A model generated the notes under the pieces. It was not told the origin of the DNA. It was given only the letters and a program-made list of their open reading frames with translations, and searched no databases. A stretch of DNA of 56,307 nt from Spirochaetia bacterium (GTDB lineage Bacteria; Spirochaetota; Leptospiria; Turneriellales; JAOUOS01), in NCBI GenBank assembly GCA_029880285.1, contig JAOUOS010000018.1, positions 1 to 56,307 on the forward strand, in the 5' to 3' direction. Positions 14,258 to 22,872 of the stretch are shown one piece after another. The stretch's first letter is position 1. The number at the start of each line of letters is the position of its first letter. Made by a program: the position numbers and the translations under genes.

Positions 14258-15499
14258 TTAGTTTACGACCTTTTCAAGAATATACACCTTATCTCCGGGT
14301 CTTACTCTTTTAGATACAGGAAAAGTAGCTATAGATTTTTGAACACCTAATTGAATATTGTTTTTATTTTCATCTCTAAGTTCTGTAACATTTTCCCATA
14401 ATACTCCGGTGGTTGTGCCTGTAATTAAAACTTTATTATTTACGGGAAAATCGGCCGCTTCAATAAAAATTTGCGCTATACCTGCTTTTTGAAAATACTT
14501 TTGAATTTTACCAATAAAAACCTTTGTTTCTTTGGCCACGGAGCCCTCGGCTTTACTCCATATCTCTTTCTTGCCGCCTAAATAATAGCCGTCAAAAAAT
14601 CCGCGGTTATAAACTGTTTTTAGTTTTTTAAGCCATTCATTTATCTTTTCTTTTGAATAAGTTTTGTTTTGTAAAGCCTGTAAAGCTTCTTTATAGCAAC
14701 GAATAGTAATATCCACATAATCGGGCGATCTACCGCGTCCCTCTATTTTTAAAACAGAAACTCCCGACTCAACAACGTTATCCAGAAAATCAATGGTACA
14801 TATGTCTTTAGGTGACATTACATATTCATTATCAATTTCAAGAGGCATACCTGATTCTTTATCAATAATTTCATAAGCCCTGCGGCATGGCTGTTTGCAG
14901 GCTCCTCTATTTGCCGATGAATTGTCTGTGTACAAACTCATTCCGCATCTCCCTGAGATTGCGATACAGAGCGCGCCATGCGCGAAAATTTCTATTTTAA
15001 TTTTTTCGCCTGATGGACCTTTGATATTTTGCTTCTCAATTTCTGAAGTAATATTTTTAATCATTTTTAAATCAAGTTCACGCGCTAAGACAATTGTATC
15101 TGCGTAGGCAGACCAAAATTTTACTGTTTCAATATTTGAAACAGAGAGCTGCGTAGAAATATGGACGGGAATTTTTTGTTTTATGGCTTCGGTTATAGCG
15201 GCAGTATCAGCTGCAATAACCGCGCTTACCTGAATTTCTTTTGCTTTTTTTAATATGTTTTTAGTTAATATTAAATCGTGATCATAAAGAAGAGTGTTTA
15301 AAGTTAAGTAGTATTTTATATTATTTTTTTGACATATCTCGGATATAGTTTTCATGTCGTCAAAATTAAAATTTGCTGAAGAGCGAGCTCTCATATTTAA
15401 ATGATGAACTCCAAAATAAATAGAATCACATCCCGCGTTTATGGCAGCTTGTAATGATTCAAAAGTTCCGGCTGGCGCTAATAACTCAATATTCTTCAT
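14258..15499 (-). CDS. trhP: Peptidase U32 family protein, probable tRNA U34 hydroxylation protein TrhP
   Basis: The 413-residue U32 protein starts with ELLAPAG and carries the family signature region GRCGMSLYTDNSSANRGACK with the clustered cysteines (C in GRCG, GACK, QPCR), plus the KIEGRGRSPDYV segment. The best studied relatives, TrhP/YegQ, use prephenate to make 5-hydroxyuridine at tRNA position 34. RlhA modifies 23S rRNA, and true collagenase activity is doubtful. The size (about 410-450) and the C-terminal beta domain with RPGDKVYIL favour TrhP over UbiU/UbiV (about 300-330). It is a single gene; its start lies 65 bp from the strong hairpin at 15564-15591. Confidence 0.82.
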   Translation of the reverse strand: MKNIELLAPAGTFESLQAAINAGCDSIYFGVHHLNMRARSSANFNFDDMKTISEICQKNNIKYYLTLNTLLYDHDLILTKNILKKAKEIQVSAVIAADTAAITEAIKQKIPVHISTQLSVSNIETVKFWSAYADTIVLARELDLKMIKNITSEIEKQNIKGPSGEKIKIEIFAHGALCIAISGRCGMSLYTDNSSANRGACKQPCRRAYEIIDKESGMPLEIDNEYVMSPKDICTIDFLDNVVESGVSVLKIEGRGRSPDYVDITIRCYKEALQALQNKTYSKEKINEWLKKLKTVYNRGFFDGYYLGGKKEIWSKAEGSVAKETKVFIGKIQKYFQKAGIAQIFIEAADFPVNNKVLITGTTTGVLWENVTELRDENKNNIQLGVQKSIATFPVSKRVRPGDKVYILEKVVN

Positions 15500-15563
15500 T
15501 CATTTGAGATTATTTTAATATTTTTAATTTGTCAAGCAAGAAAAAATAAACGATACGAGTAAT

Positions 15564-15591
15564 AAAAAACCGGCGGATTGCCGCCGGTTTT
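15564..15591 (-). terminator. Strong intrinsic terminator, A/T-tracts on both sides
   Basis: AAAACCGGCGG (15566-15576) pairs exactly with CCGCCGGTTTT (15581-15591) around ATTG. On the minus strand six T residues follow the stem. On the plus strand TTTTATTTT follows. It therefore could act in both directions. It lies between trhP and glnN, about 375 bp beyond the glnN-proximal hairpin, and so could close a short transcript from 15.6-15.96 kb. Confidence 0.75.
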
Positions 15592-15804
15592 ATTTTGATT
15601 AGTTTACTTTATCAATTTTGATTCTATTATATAATATTATAAAAAAATCGTCAAAAAAATTGAATCATTTTTTAATAATAAATTATATTTTAGACATGGC
15701 TTTGTTACAGCTATCATCAGAGCCTCTTAGAGACCTTCACTGCTTTGCTTAAAAAGGCTGCATTACATACAAGCTGAGCTTATTGTATGAAAAGTATCAT
15801 TTTC
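15592..15804. other. Non-coding stretch with no confident gene
   Basis: Part of the 500-bp gap between trhP and glnN. It is very A+T-rich at 15600-15690, then less biased at 15695-15800. That part contains the nested inverted repeat CATACAA-GCTGAGCT-TA-TTGTATG (about 15766-15789) and short broken reading frames on both strands. With the strong terminator at its minus-strand end it could hold a small RNA or a decayed gene. I see no match to tRNA, 6S, SRP, RNase P or tmRNA hallmarks that I can support. Confidence 0.3.
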
Positions 15805-15990
15805 TTAGTCACTGCAACATTCGGATTCTTTTGTATAGGCAGTGTCATTTGAAGTATTGAAATTTATAGAACCTATAATTTCAATAGGATTTTTAACTTC
15901 AAAGTAAAATGAAAATAATATATATTTACCTGTAAATACTTGTTGAACAGAAATCAAATGTACCAAAAAAACTGTATTTAAATACAGTTT
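15805..15990 (-). pseudogene. Short open frame without start, possible gene remnant
   Basis: On the minus strand the frame is open from a stop at 15991-15993 to a TAA at 15805-15807 (61 residues) and reads like a protein C-terminus: FYFEVKNPIEIIGSINF, then ending TKESECCSD. It has no ATG; TTG at about 15955-15957 is the only nearby initiator. The glnN-proximal hairpin lies inside its 5' part. I do not recognise it. It may be the tail of a lost gene or chance. Confidence 0.25.
15965..15990 (-). terminator. Intrinsic terminator of glnN
   Basis: AAACTGTATTT (15969-15979) followed directly by AAATACAGTTT (15980-15990) is a perfect 22-bp palindrome. It is flanked on the minus-strand 3' side by a run that reads TTTTTT. 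It lies 10 bp beyond the glnN stop codon. The stem is A+T-rich but position and T-tract are as expected. Confidence 0.65.
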
Positions 15991-15999
15991 CTATTTATT

Positions 16000-18126
16000 T
16001 TAAAGCTGAAGAAGCATTTCTCTATATTTTGGCACCGGCCATAGACTATGTGGTATTAAGGTCTCAAGCATATCTACAATATCTCTTATTTTTTGTGTTT
16101 CGTTAAGCAAATTCTTATATGCTTCACCTGATTTTTTAATATCTGATATATTTTCAGCTTTTATTCGGGCAGTTTCAATATTTTCAGATTCAATTTTTAA
16201 TTTATTGCAAAAATCTGTTATTGTAAGCGCTAAGTCTTTTATTTCTTTTGACTTTTCTTTACCTAAAACAGACTCACTTAATTGAATATTTGTTAAAAGC
16301 GTATTTAAATATTCAATTGCTGCAGGTAAAAATCGGGTCATTGCCATACTATAAAACACACGAGCTTCTATATCAATCTGTTTTGTATAATTATGCATAT
16401 TGATAATATAACGTGATTCAAGTTCCCGTTTATTGTAAACCTTGGTTTTCTCAAAAAGCTCAATCGTATTTTTTTCAATAATAGCCGCTAACGCGTCAGG
16501 AGTTTTTTTAAAGTTAGGCAGTCCTCTTTTTTCAGCTTCTTTTTCCCACTCTTTTGAATAATTGTCACCTTCAAAGCATACTTTTTTAGAAGCAGAATAC
16601 ATTTCTCTAATTGTGTCAACAGCGGCAGAATTAAAGTCACTTCCATTTTTCATTTTTTTATCAATTGCTTCTTTAGCCTCAATTAAAGCGGCCGCCATGG
16701 CACTATTTAAAACCGTAATTGCAGTAGAAGGAGTTTGATTTGATCCTACGGCTCTAAATTCAAATTTATTGCCAGTAAAAGCAAAAGGTGAAGTTCGGTT
16801 TCTATCGGTGTTGTCTCGTGGTATGGTAGGAATTTTATCAATACCGATAGAAAGCCATGCTTTTTCTGTAGTTTCAGTAATTTTACCCTTTTCTAAATCA
16901 TTTAATACTCTGGTTAAAAGTTCTCCTAAAAAAACAGAAATAATAGCCGGTGGAGCTTCATTGGCTCCTAAACGATGGTCGTTACCGGCAGAGGCAATAG
17001 AAATTCTTAATTCTTTTGAATGGTCATATACCGCTTTAATGGCGCATACTAAAAATACCAAAAATTGCAAATTAGACTGTGGAGTGTTACCTGGCTCTAA
17101 CAGATTTTCATTTTTATCGGTTGACATGCTCCAGTTATTATGTTTGCCTGAACCATTTACTCCCGCAAAAGGTTTTTCATGAAATAAGCAGGCTAGATCC
17201 ATCCTTTTGGCGATTCTATCCATTAAATCCATTAAAATCTGGTTGTGATCAACAGCTACGTTTGCTTCTTCAAAAATAGGCGCGAGCTCAAATTGATTAG
17301 GGGCCACTTCATTGTGTCTCGTTTTTAACGGAATACCCAGTTTATATGCTTCTGTTTCTACATTGGTCATAAATTCAAATGCTTTCTCGCAAATATTACC
17401 AAAATACTGATCTTCAAGTTGCTGGTGTTTTCCCGGAGGATTACCGAATAATGTTCTGCCTGTTTGAATAATATCAGGACGGCTTTCATAGAATTTTCTT
17501 TGTATAAGAAAAAACTCTTGTTCACTGCCAAGTGTTGAAAATACTTTTTTAGCCGGACTTTTAAATAGCTTTAAAATATCTAAAGCAGCTTTATTTAATG
17601 CTTCAACAGATCGTAAAAGAGGCGCTTTTTTATCTAGTATTTCGCCGGTATAAGATATAAAAATACTGGGTATGCAAAGTGTATTGCCGTGTGGATATTC
17701 AATAACAAAAGCGGGGCTTGTGGGATCCCAAATAGTATAGCCTCTGGCTTCAAATGTAGATCGAATACCCCCAGAAGGAAAGGATGAAGCATCTGGTTCA
17801 CCCTGAATTAACTGCTTTCCTGAAAATGATTCAATAACTTCACCGCTTTTAGAATGAGAAATAAAAGAGTCGTGTTTTTCTGCCGTATAACCAGTCATAG
17901 GCTGAAACCAGTGTGTATAGTGAGTGCAGTTCCTCGAAATGGCCCAGTCTCTCATTGCCGTGGCAGCTATATTAGCTGTTGGTATATCTAATTTTTCATT
18001 GCTTTCAATAGCGTTTATTAGTTTTTCATATGCTTCTTGAGGAAGCGCCCTTTCCATTTTTTCAAGATCAAATACGTTGATGGCAAATATTTCAGATGCC
18101 TGTTGAATTTTTTTTTCGTTACTCAT
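16000..18126 (-). CDS. glnN: Glutamine synthetase type III
   Basis: The 708-residue enzyme is a GSIII glutamine synthetase (usual length about 700-730), a dodecamer that condenses glutamate and ammonia with ATP in the cytoplasm. Recognisable family segments are GGIRSTFEARGYT, the nucleotide and metal region HNEVAPNQFELAP, GVNGSGKHNNWSMST, SAGNDHRLGANEAPPAI and NRTSPFAFTGNKFEFR. The C-terminal helical extension typical of GSIII is present. It is not adenylylated like type I. No Shine-Dalgarno is evident before the ATG. selD lies 97 bp upstream on the same strand, and the intrinsic terminator at 15965-15990 closes the unit. No PII gene (glnB/glnK) or ammonium transporter is nearby. Confidence 0.96.
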   Translation of the reverse strand: MSNEKKIQQASEIFAINVFDLEKMERALPQEAYEKLINAIESNEKLDIPTANIAATAMRDWAISRNCTHYTHWFQPMTGYTAEKHDSFISHSKSGEVIESFSGKQLIQGEPDASSFPSGGIRSTFEARGYTIWDPTSPAFVIEYPHGNTLCIPSIFISYTGEILDKKAPLLRSVEALNKAALDILKLFKSPAKKVFSTLGSEQEFFLIQRKFYESRPDIIQTGRTLFGNPPGKHQQLEDQYFGNICEKAFEFMTNVETEAYKLGIPLKTRHNEVAPNQFELAPIFEEANVAVDHNQILMDLMDRIAKRMDLACLFHEKPFAGVNGSGKHNNWSMSTDKNENLLEPGNTPQSNLQFLVFLVCAIKAVYDHSKELRISIASAGNDHRLGANEAPPAIISVFLGELLTRVLNDLEKGKITETTEKAWLSIGIDKIPTIPRDNTDRNRTSPFAFTGNKFEFRAVGSNQTPSTAITVLNSAMAAALIEAKEAIDKKMKNGSDFNSAAVDTIREMYSASKKVCFEGDNYSKEWEKEAEKRGLPNFKKTPDALAAIIEKNTIELFEKTKVYNKRELESRYIINMHNYTKQIDIEARVFYSMAMTRFLPAAIEYLNTLLTNIQLSESVLGKEKSKEIKDLALTITDFCNKLKIESENIETARIKAENISDIKKSGEAYKNLLNETQKIRDIVDMLETLIPHSLWPVPKYREMLLQL

Positions 18127-18223
18127 ATGGTGCAGGAAAAAAAATGAATTTGGGTAGTCAATTTATATATTGGGTTTTATATAAAAATTACATTGAAAAA
18201 GTATATATTCTATATGCAATAGA

Positions 18224-19294
18224 TTATATTATCTCAATAATTATTTTTTCTTTATTGTTTTTTTCTGCCGGTAGAACCTCGCCAATAATCTGAAAGTCTT
18301 TGATATTTTTTTCTTTTATTTTTAATTTTAAATCATTTAACGCGTATGGATTTATGGCCGCTAAAAGTCCGCCGGATGTCTGCGGATCAAATACGATATA
18401 CGGCGCCAGTTTATTATTTGTTTTAAAGTGAATAAAATTTTCAACGTACTTTTTATTTTTATTGGTCCCCCCCGGATATATGTTTTGTTCTAAAAGCTTC
18501 TCTGTTCCTTCAAAAACTTTTAGTTCTTTCATGTTAATAGCGGCTCTTGTTTTTGACGCTTTCATCATCTCAAATAAATGACCAGCCAGGCCAAACCCTG
18601 TTATATCGGTTACCGAATGAACGGCATTGCCTATTTCATAAAGAGCATCTTTCGCGTTTTTATTAAGAGAGCTCATGCTTTTGTAAACTGCTTCTTCAAG
18701 GGGCGCGGGGCATAAATCTTTTTTTACGGCGGTTGTCGCTATTCCCGTGCCAAGAGGTTTTGTTAATATTAAAATATCTCCCGGTTTTGCGCCTTCATTT
18801 AGCCATATTTTTTGGGGGTCAGCAATACCTGTCACGCTTAATCCGAATTTTGGTTCGTTATCTTCTATAGAATGTCCGCCTAAAATTTGAATACCGGCTT
18901 CGGCGCATTTATCTACGGCGCCCTGTAATATTTTTTGAATTATTTTATGCCCTAGTGTTTCAATAGAAAAAGCCGAAACAGAAAGCGCCGATATAGGTTC
19001 CGCGCCCATAGCATAAACATCAGAAAGCGCGTTGGCCGCGGCTGTCTCGCCAAAACGGTATGGGTCGTTTAGTATGGGGGTAAAAAAATCAACGGTATTG
19101 ACAATAGCTGTATCTTTATTTATTAAAATAACAGACGCGTCATCATAGGTTTCAAAACCTCTGATAATTTTAGGATAACCCGATTGTTTCTTTAGTTTTG
19201 GTTGTTTAATATTTTTAAGAAGATTTTTTAAATCACTTGCGGCCATTTTACATCCGCATCCCGCGCCGTGACTATATTGCATTAGAGGTTTCAT
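18224..19294 (-). CDS. selD: Selenophosphate synthetase (SelD), Cys form
   Basis: Makes selenophosphate from selenide and ATP, the selenium donor for Sec-tRNA and selenouridine. The catalytic motif HGAGCGCK gives C13 and K16, so this is a Cys, not a Sec, enzyme. Further family segments are GHSIEDNEPKFGLSVTG, LTKPLGTG, VTDITGFGLAGH and FDPQTSGGL. I choose the ATG at 19294 (MKPLMQYSHGAG), which matches the short N-terminus of E. coli SelD. A GTG at 19321 would add nine residues and has no better ribosome-binding site. Length is then 356 residues, normal. Presence of selD implies at least one selenium trait. selA, selB and ybbB/selU are not in this window. Confidence 0.95.
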   Translation of the reverse strand: MKPLMQYSHGAGCGCKMAASDLKNLLKNIKQPKLKKQSGYPKIIRGFETYDDASVILINKDTAIVNTVDFFTPILNDPYRFGETAAANALSDVYAMGAEPISALSVSAFSIETLGHKIIQKILQGAVDKCAEAGIQILGGHSIEDNEPKFGLSVTGIADPQKIWLNEGAKPGDILILTKPLGTGIATTAVKKDLCPAPLEEAVYKSMSSLNKNAKDALYEIGNAVHSVTDITGFGLAGHLFEMMKASKTRAAINMKELKVFEGTEKLLEQNIYPGGTNKNKKYVENFIHFKTNNKLAPYIVFDPQTSGGLLAAINPYALNDLKLKIKEKNIKDFQIIGEVLPAEKNNKEKIIIEII

Positions 19295-19425
19295 TATGAC
19301 AAAATATTTGAAGAATTTCACAAGTCTATATTTTTTTATTTACTTCTTTTAAAAATCATATTTTCATAATGAGAAAGCCGCGCGAACTGAACAATACTTA
19401 AATATAAAGCCATTTCAAATTATTA

Positions 19426-19454
19426 TTGACAAAACAAATAAATGTAATTACATT
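19426..19454 (+). promoter_or_regulatory. mazEF promoter with palindromic operator over the -10 box
   Basis: TTGACA (19426-19431) is followed after 17 bp by TACATT (19449-19454). The -10 lies inside a perfect 14-bp palindrome AATGTAATTACATT (19441-19454). The predicted start of transcription falls about 7 bp after the -10, on or next to the mazE ATG at 19461, and no Shine-Dalgarno is present. This predicts a leaderless mRNA repressed by MazE or MazEF binding to the palindrome. Confidence 0.6.
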
Positions 19455-19460
19455 GTAGTT

Positions 19461-19709
19461 ATGAAAACAAAGCTTGTTGACATTGGTAATTCAAAAGGTA
19501 TTCGTATTCCTAAATCTTTTATTGAAAAGTGCCAATTGAAAAATGAACTAGAACTTGACCTTGTAGATGATACAATTATAATAAAGAAATATAGCGGTAA
19601 AATAAGAAGCGGCTGGCGTGAGGCATTCGAAAAAATGAATAAAAACAATGAAGATGTTTTAATCGCAGGTAACATTACTGATAGTTTTGAAAAAGATTGG
19701 GAATGGTAA
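19461..19709 (+). CDS. mazE: MazE-like antitoxin (AbrB/SpoVT fold)
   Basis: The 82-residue protein has the swapped-hairpin DNA-binding domain at the N-terminus (VDIGNSKGIRIPKSFIEKC, then LELDLVDDTIIIKK) and a flexible acidic C-terminus (DSFEKDWEW) expected to lie in the toxin's groove. It should neutralise MazF and autoregulate through the palindrome at 19441-19454. Its 3' end overlaps mazF by 13 bp, the usual arrangement for translational coupling. The gene pair is oriented opposite to its neighbours selD and rnr and has its own promoter, consistent with an acquired module. Confidence 0.9.
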   Translation: MKTKLVDIGNSKGIRIPKSFIEKCQLKNELELDLVDDTIIIKKYSGKIRSGWREAFEKMNKNNEDVLIAGNITDSFEKDWEW

Positions 19710-20026
19710 TTCTTCAATACGAAATTTGGATGGTTCGTTTAGATCCTACGCTAGGTCATGAAATAAAGAAAACCAGACCAGCTTTGGTAATATCTCCTGA
19801 TGAAATAAATTTAACTATAAATACAATCATGATTGCGCCAATGACGACAAAATCAAAAATATATCCTACTAGAATCGCATGTAAATTATTAAATAAAAAA
19901 GGTTATATTGTTTTAGACCAAATAAGAACTATTGATAAAGTACGCTTCATTAAAAAACTTGGCAGATTAGATTTCGGCAAAATTAAACTAGTTAAACAAA
20001 TTATAAAAGAAATGCTGGTTGACTAA
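19697..20026 (+). CDS. mazF: MazF/PemK-family endoribonuclease toxin
   Basis: The 109-residue toxin of the CcdB/PemK fold is an mRNA interferase that cleaves single-stranded RNA at short motifs. Family marks are YEIWMVRLDPTLGHEIKKTR (the Arg and the preceding GxEIxxxRP loop are catalytic), RPALVISPD, IMIAPMTT and the C-terminal VLDQIRTIDKVRFIKKLG. The protein begins within mazE. ATG at 19697 or 19703 could serve. It ends 14 bp before the stop of the convergent rnr gene. All features of an active toxin appear intact. Confidence 0.93.
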   Translation: MGMVILQYEIWMVRLDPTLGHEIKKTRPALVISPDEINLTINTIMIAPMTTKSKIYPTRIACKLLNKKGYIVLDQIRTIDKVRFIKKLGRLDFGKIKLVKQIIKEMLVD

Positions 20027-20040
20027 GTTATAAAAGATAT

Positions 20041-22203
20041 TCACAAAATCTTATTTACTTTAAATACTAACCTCATATTGTCCCAGTCGGCTTTTTCAAG
20101 AACAACCGAAAGCGAAGCTCCAAGAGCAATAACTTTTTGAAACTTATCGAGAACAACCCGAAAGTCGTCAAGTGATGTAAGTTCTCTTTTTCGGCTTACG
20201 GACTCTGCCGGTATGAAGCCCTCTAACTGGGGGTCTTGCAGTTGAATGAAAAGACCATAAGAGTTAAAACCGGTAAAATAAGCCTTAAACTCTGCTCCTT
20301 CTTTGCCTTGAAAAAAACGTACTGACATTAACTTAATCGTAGTTCTTTCGGCTTCCATCGCCAGTTTTTCAAGCCGGTTTATTTCTTTTGCGACTGATTT
20401 AAGTTCAATTTCTTTATAAGAGAAAGGTTTATGTTCTAAAAAGTCGCTTAACTGCCGGTGAACTACAAGGTCGCTGAATCTTCTGATAGGCGAGGTAAAG
20501 TGTGTGTATTTATTAAAACCTAGTGCCCAGTGACCAAGAGATTCTTTTGAATATTCGGCTTTGCAAAAACAGCGCAGCAATAAATAATTAAATACGCTTT
20601 CTTCAGTTGAGCCTTCAACTTTTTTTAAAGCTTTTTTTATTTCATATTCACTGGTTGATGATAAAATTATTTTATGCCCGAATAACGATAAGAATTCATT
20701 TATTTTTTGAAGATTTTCAGATGGAATGGGTTCATGAATACGGTGTAATATGGGTATTTTATTTTCATCAGCAAAAGCAGCGGCACAGGTATTCGCGCTT
20801 AACATAAATTCTTCAATAAGCCGGTGAGATTTTAATCTTTCTTTATGAAGCACAGCAGTCATTCGGCCGTGTGCGTCTGTAACAGGTTCCTGCTCTGGAA
20901 TATTTAAGTCAATTCTGCCGTGTGAAAGTCTTTTGTTCAAGAGAATTTCTGCTATATTCCAAAAAGGTTTTATTGAAGAGTTCTTTCTTGACAGATCTTT
21001 TTCTGCCTCTTTATAGGTAAATCTTTTGTTAATAAAAATAATTGATTTGTAAAAATGAAAACTTTCTATATCGCCTTGATTGTTGATTTTCATTTCGCAG
21101 GTAAAAGCCAATCTTTTTGTTTTTGGTTTTAAGCTGCAGTAATCTTCAGAAAGAACAAAAGGCAGCATGGGTATTACCGTGTTAATTAAATAATATGAAT
21201 TGCCGCGGCTTAAGGCTTCTTGGTCAAGAGGGTTGTTTTTTTCTGTATAAAAAGAAACATCGGCAATGTGTACATACGCTGTATATCCATTCAAGGTTTT
21301 TTCAAGAGAAATAGCGTCATCAAAGTCTTTGGCATCATCGCCGTCAATAGTAATTGTATAAAGCGTAGATAAGTTTTTTCTTAATTTATTTTTAAATTCT
21401 TTCGCGGCTTTTTCTTTTAGTTTTTTTCTCGAAGGAACAACCGATTCGGGATATTTTTCAGGCAGTGAATACTTAAGCGCGATTCTTTTTATGTCTGAGG
21501 CAAGAGTATTAGAGTCACAAATTTCAATATGATGAAAAACTTCAAGATTGCGAACCGAGGCTTTATCATTTATAGTTTTGTCTGAAAAATTTAATGATTT
21601 TAAGACACTTAAAGGTATACCACTTTTTAAAAAAGTATCCGCGGGTTTTACAATAATATAGCTATTTTTTTCAAGCTCCCATTTCGTCTGTAAAATGCCA
21701 AAAGAAGAATCTGGTGTATCGGGTAAAAAAATTAAATAACCGTTTGTTTTTTTCTCAATTACTTTCGCGAAAAATTTATTTTGAAACAAGTTGAGAATTT
21801 TAACTATGTTTCCTTCATAGCGATTTTTTTTCTTTGATGAAATTTCTAGAAGAACCTTGTCGTAATTTCTTGCCTGATTTCTGTTTTCAGGATAAATAAT
21901 AATATCTTTGTTAAAACCTGTCGTAAAGGCGCTTCCTGTTGATGAAACTGTTACGGTCGATTCAACAAGAAAGGGCTTTTTAATCATTATTTTATTATCG
22001 CTGAGTTTTAAAAGATTAAAATCAGCAAGTTCAACAAGAGTATCGTAAACTTCTGATTCAAAAGAGTAATCACGATGATGAGTTTTTTCTTTTTTATCCA
22101 TTTGTTTTTCTTTTTTTAAAACTTGTATAAGTTCTTTGTATTTACAGGTTTTTCCCTCGTTTTGCTTTAGGGTTTTTATTAGTATTTTAAAATTCATGTT
22201 CAT
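20041..22203 (-). CDS. rnr: Ribonuclease R (RNase II/RNB family)
   Basis: The 720-residue 3'-5' exoribonuclease degrades structured RNA, processively and with metal ions. In order: an N-terminal winged-helix-like region with a KKEKTHHRDY linker, cold-shock/OB domains (about 80-230), the RNB catalytic domain with the Asp cluster in DGDDAKDFDDAI, the HRIHEP and HFTSPIRRFSDLVVHRQL motifs, and a C-terminal S1 domain (about 625-720). Length lies between RNase II (about 640) and E. coli RNase R (about 810). It is the last gene of an operon tsaE-tsaB-rnr on the minus strand, with 2 bp between tsaB and rnr. It meets mazF tail to tail. Confidence 0.94.
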   Translation of the reverse strand: MNMNFKILIKTLKQNEGKTCKYKELIQVLKKEKQMDKKEKTHHRDYSFESEVYDTLVELADFNLLKLSDNKIMIKKPFLVESTVTVSSTGSAFTTGFNKDIIIYPENRNQARNYDKVLLEISSKKKNRYEGNIVKILNLFQNKFFAKVIEKKTNGYLIFLPDTPDSSFGILQTKWELEKNSYIIVKPADTFLKSGIPLSVLKSLNFSDKTINDKASVRNLEVFHHIEICDSNTLASDIKRIALKYSLPEKYPESVVPSRKKLKEKAAKEFKNKLRKNLSTLYTITIDGDDAKDFDDAISLEKTLNGYTAYVHIADVSFYTEKNNPLDQEALSRGNSYYLINTVIPMLPFVLSEDYCSLKPKTKRLAFTCEMKINNQGDIESFHFYKSIIFINKRFTYKEAEKDLSRKNSSIKPFWNIAEILLNKRLSHGRIDLNIPEQEPVTDAHGRMTAVLHKERLKSHRLIEEFMLSANTCAAAFADENKIPILHRIHEPIPSENLQKINEFLSLFGHKIILSSTSEYEIKKALKKVEGSTEESVFNYLLLRCFCKAEYSKESLGHWALGFNKYTHFTSPIRRFSDLVVHRQLSDFLEHKPFSYKEIELKSVAKEINRLEKLAMEAERTTIKLMSVRFFQGKEGAEFKAYFTGFNSYGLFIQLQDPQLEGFIPAESVSRKRELTSLDDFRVVLDKFQKVIALGASLSVVLEKADWDNMRLVFKVNKIL

Positions 22204-22205
22204 TT

Positions 22206-22865
22206 TTATTTTTTTGTATACTCCAGTTTATGTCCGTATTTAGGTTGAGCGTTTTTCCATACATATTTTTCAGGTTCTGTATCAAGAATTTCTAGTGAAG
22301 ATACAGGCAATTTAATTTTTTTTAAAGAAGGCTTATTTAGTAAATTAATATTTTCTAAAGATAAAATTTCATCATCATATTGATGATTTGTTAATAAGGC
22401 GTGCGGCCAAAAATAAAATTTATTTTTTTTGCTATGCAAATACGTTTTTAAATTTTCTTTGATTACGGCGTATGATTTTTTCTTCTTTAAATCGTACATA
22501 TAAAAAACATTCTTATTGGCTGGTATTATAAAAAAGTCATTTTTTGATATATTAAAAGCGCTTTGCCACAGCTCAAGCGAATGAAAAGGTATAATGGGAA
22601 TATCCCATTTCATGCCTAAAATACGCGCGTATGTATAAGAAATTCTTAAACCCGTAAAAGAACCTGGTCCTTCGCCTATCGCGATAGCATTGGGCCTAAA
22701 TGATTTTAGTTTTTCTTCAAGAAGTTCGTAAAACCATGTATCTGTATTTTTAGGTATTTTTTTTATTTCATGATGTTTTAGTATTAGTTTTTTTTCTTTA
22801 TCTTCTTTTAAGCGGGTTATATAAACCCATTTTGTGGATGTATCAAAAGCTATTATGTTTCTCAT
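22206..22865 (-). CDS. tsaB: tRNA threonylcarbamoyladenosine biosynthesis protein TsaB
   Basis: The 219-residue ASKHA-fold protein partners TsaD and TsaE in making t6A37 on tRNAs reading ANN codons. The N-terminus IIAFDTSTKWVYI and the segment GEGPGSFTGLRISYTYARI are the clear TsaB signatures. TsaB itself lacks the full metal-binding set of TsaD and serves as scaffold. It lies 7 bp after tsaE and 2 bp before rnr. The C-terminal third (Lys-rich, about 120-219) is poorly conserved, as is usual in this family. Confidence 0.93.
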   Translation of the reverse strand: MRNIIAFDTSTKWVYITRLKEDKEKKLILKHHEIKKIPKNTDTWFYELLEEKLKSFRPNAIAIGEGPGSFTGLRISYTYARILGMKWDIPIIPFHSLELWQSAFNISKNDFFIIPANKNVFYMYDLKKKKSYAVIKENLKTYLHSKKNKFYFWPHALLTNHQYDDEILSLENINLLNKPSLKKIKLPVSSLEILDTEPEKYVWKNAQPKYGHKLEYTKK

Positions 22866-22872
22866 TTAAATT

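Noticed and set aside
15695..15751. 18-codon plus-strand frame starting ATGGCTTTG
   Set aside because: Too short, no ribosome-binding site, no recognisable product.
16769..17182. 137-codon plus-strand frame inside glnN
   Set aside because: Antisense shadow of glutamine synthetase III.
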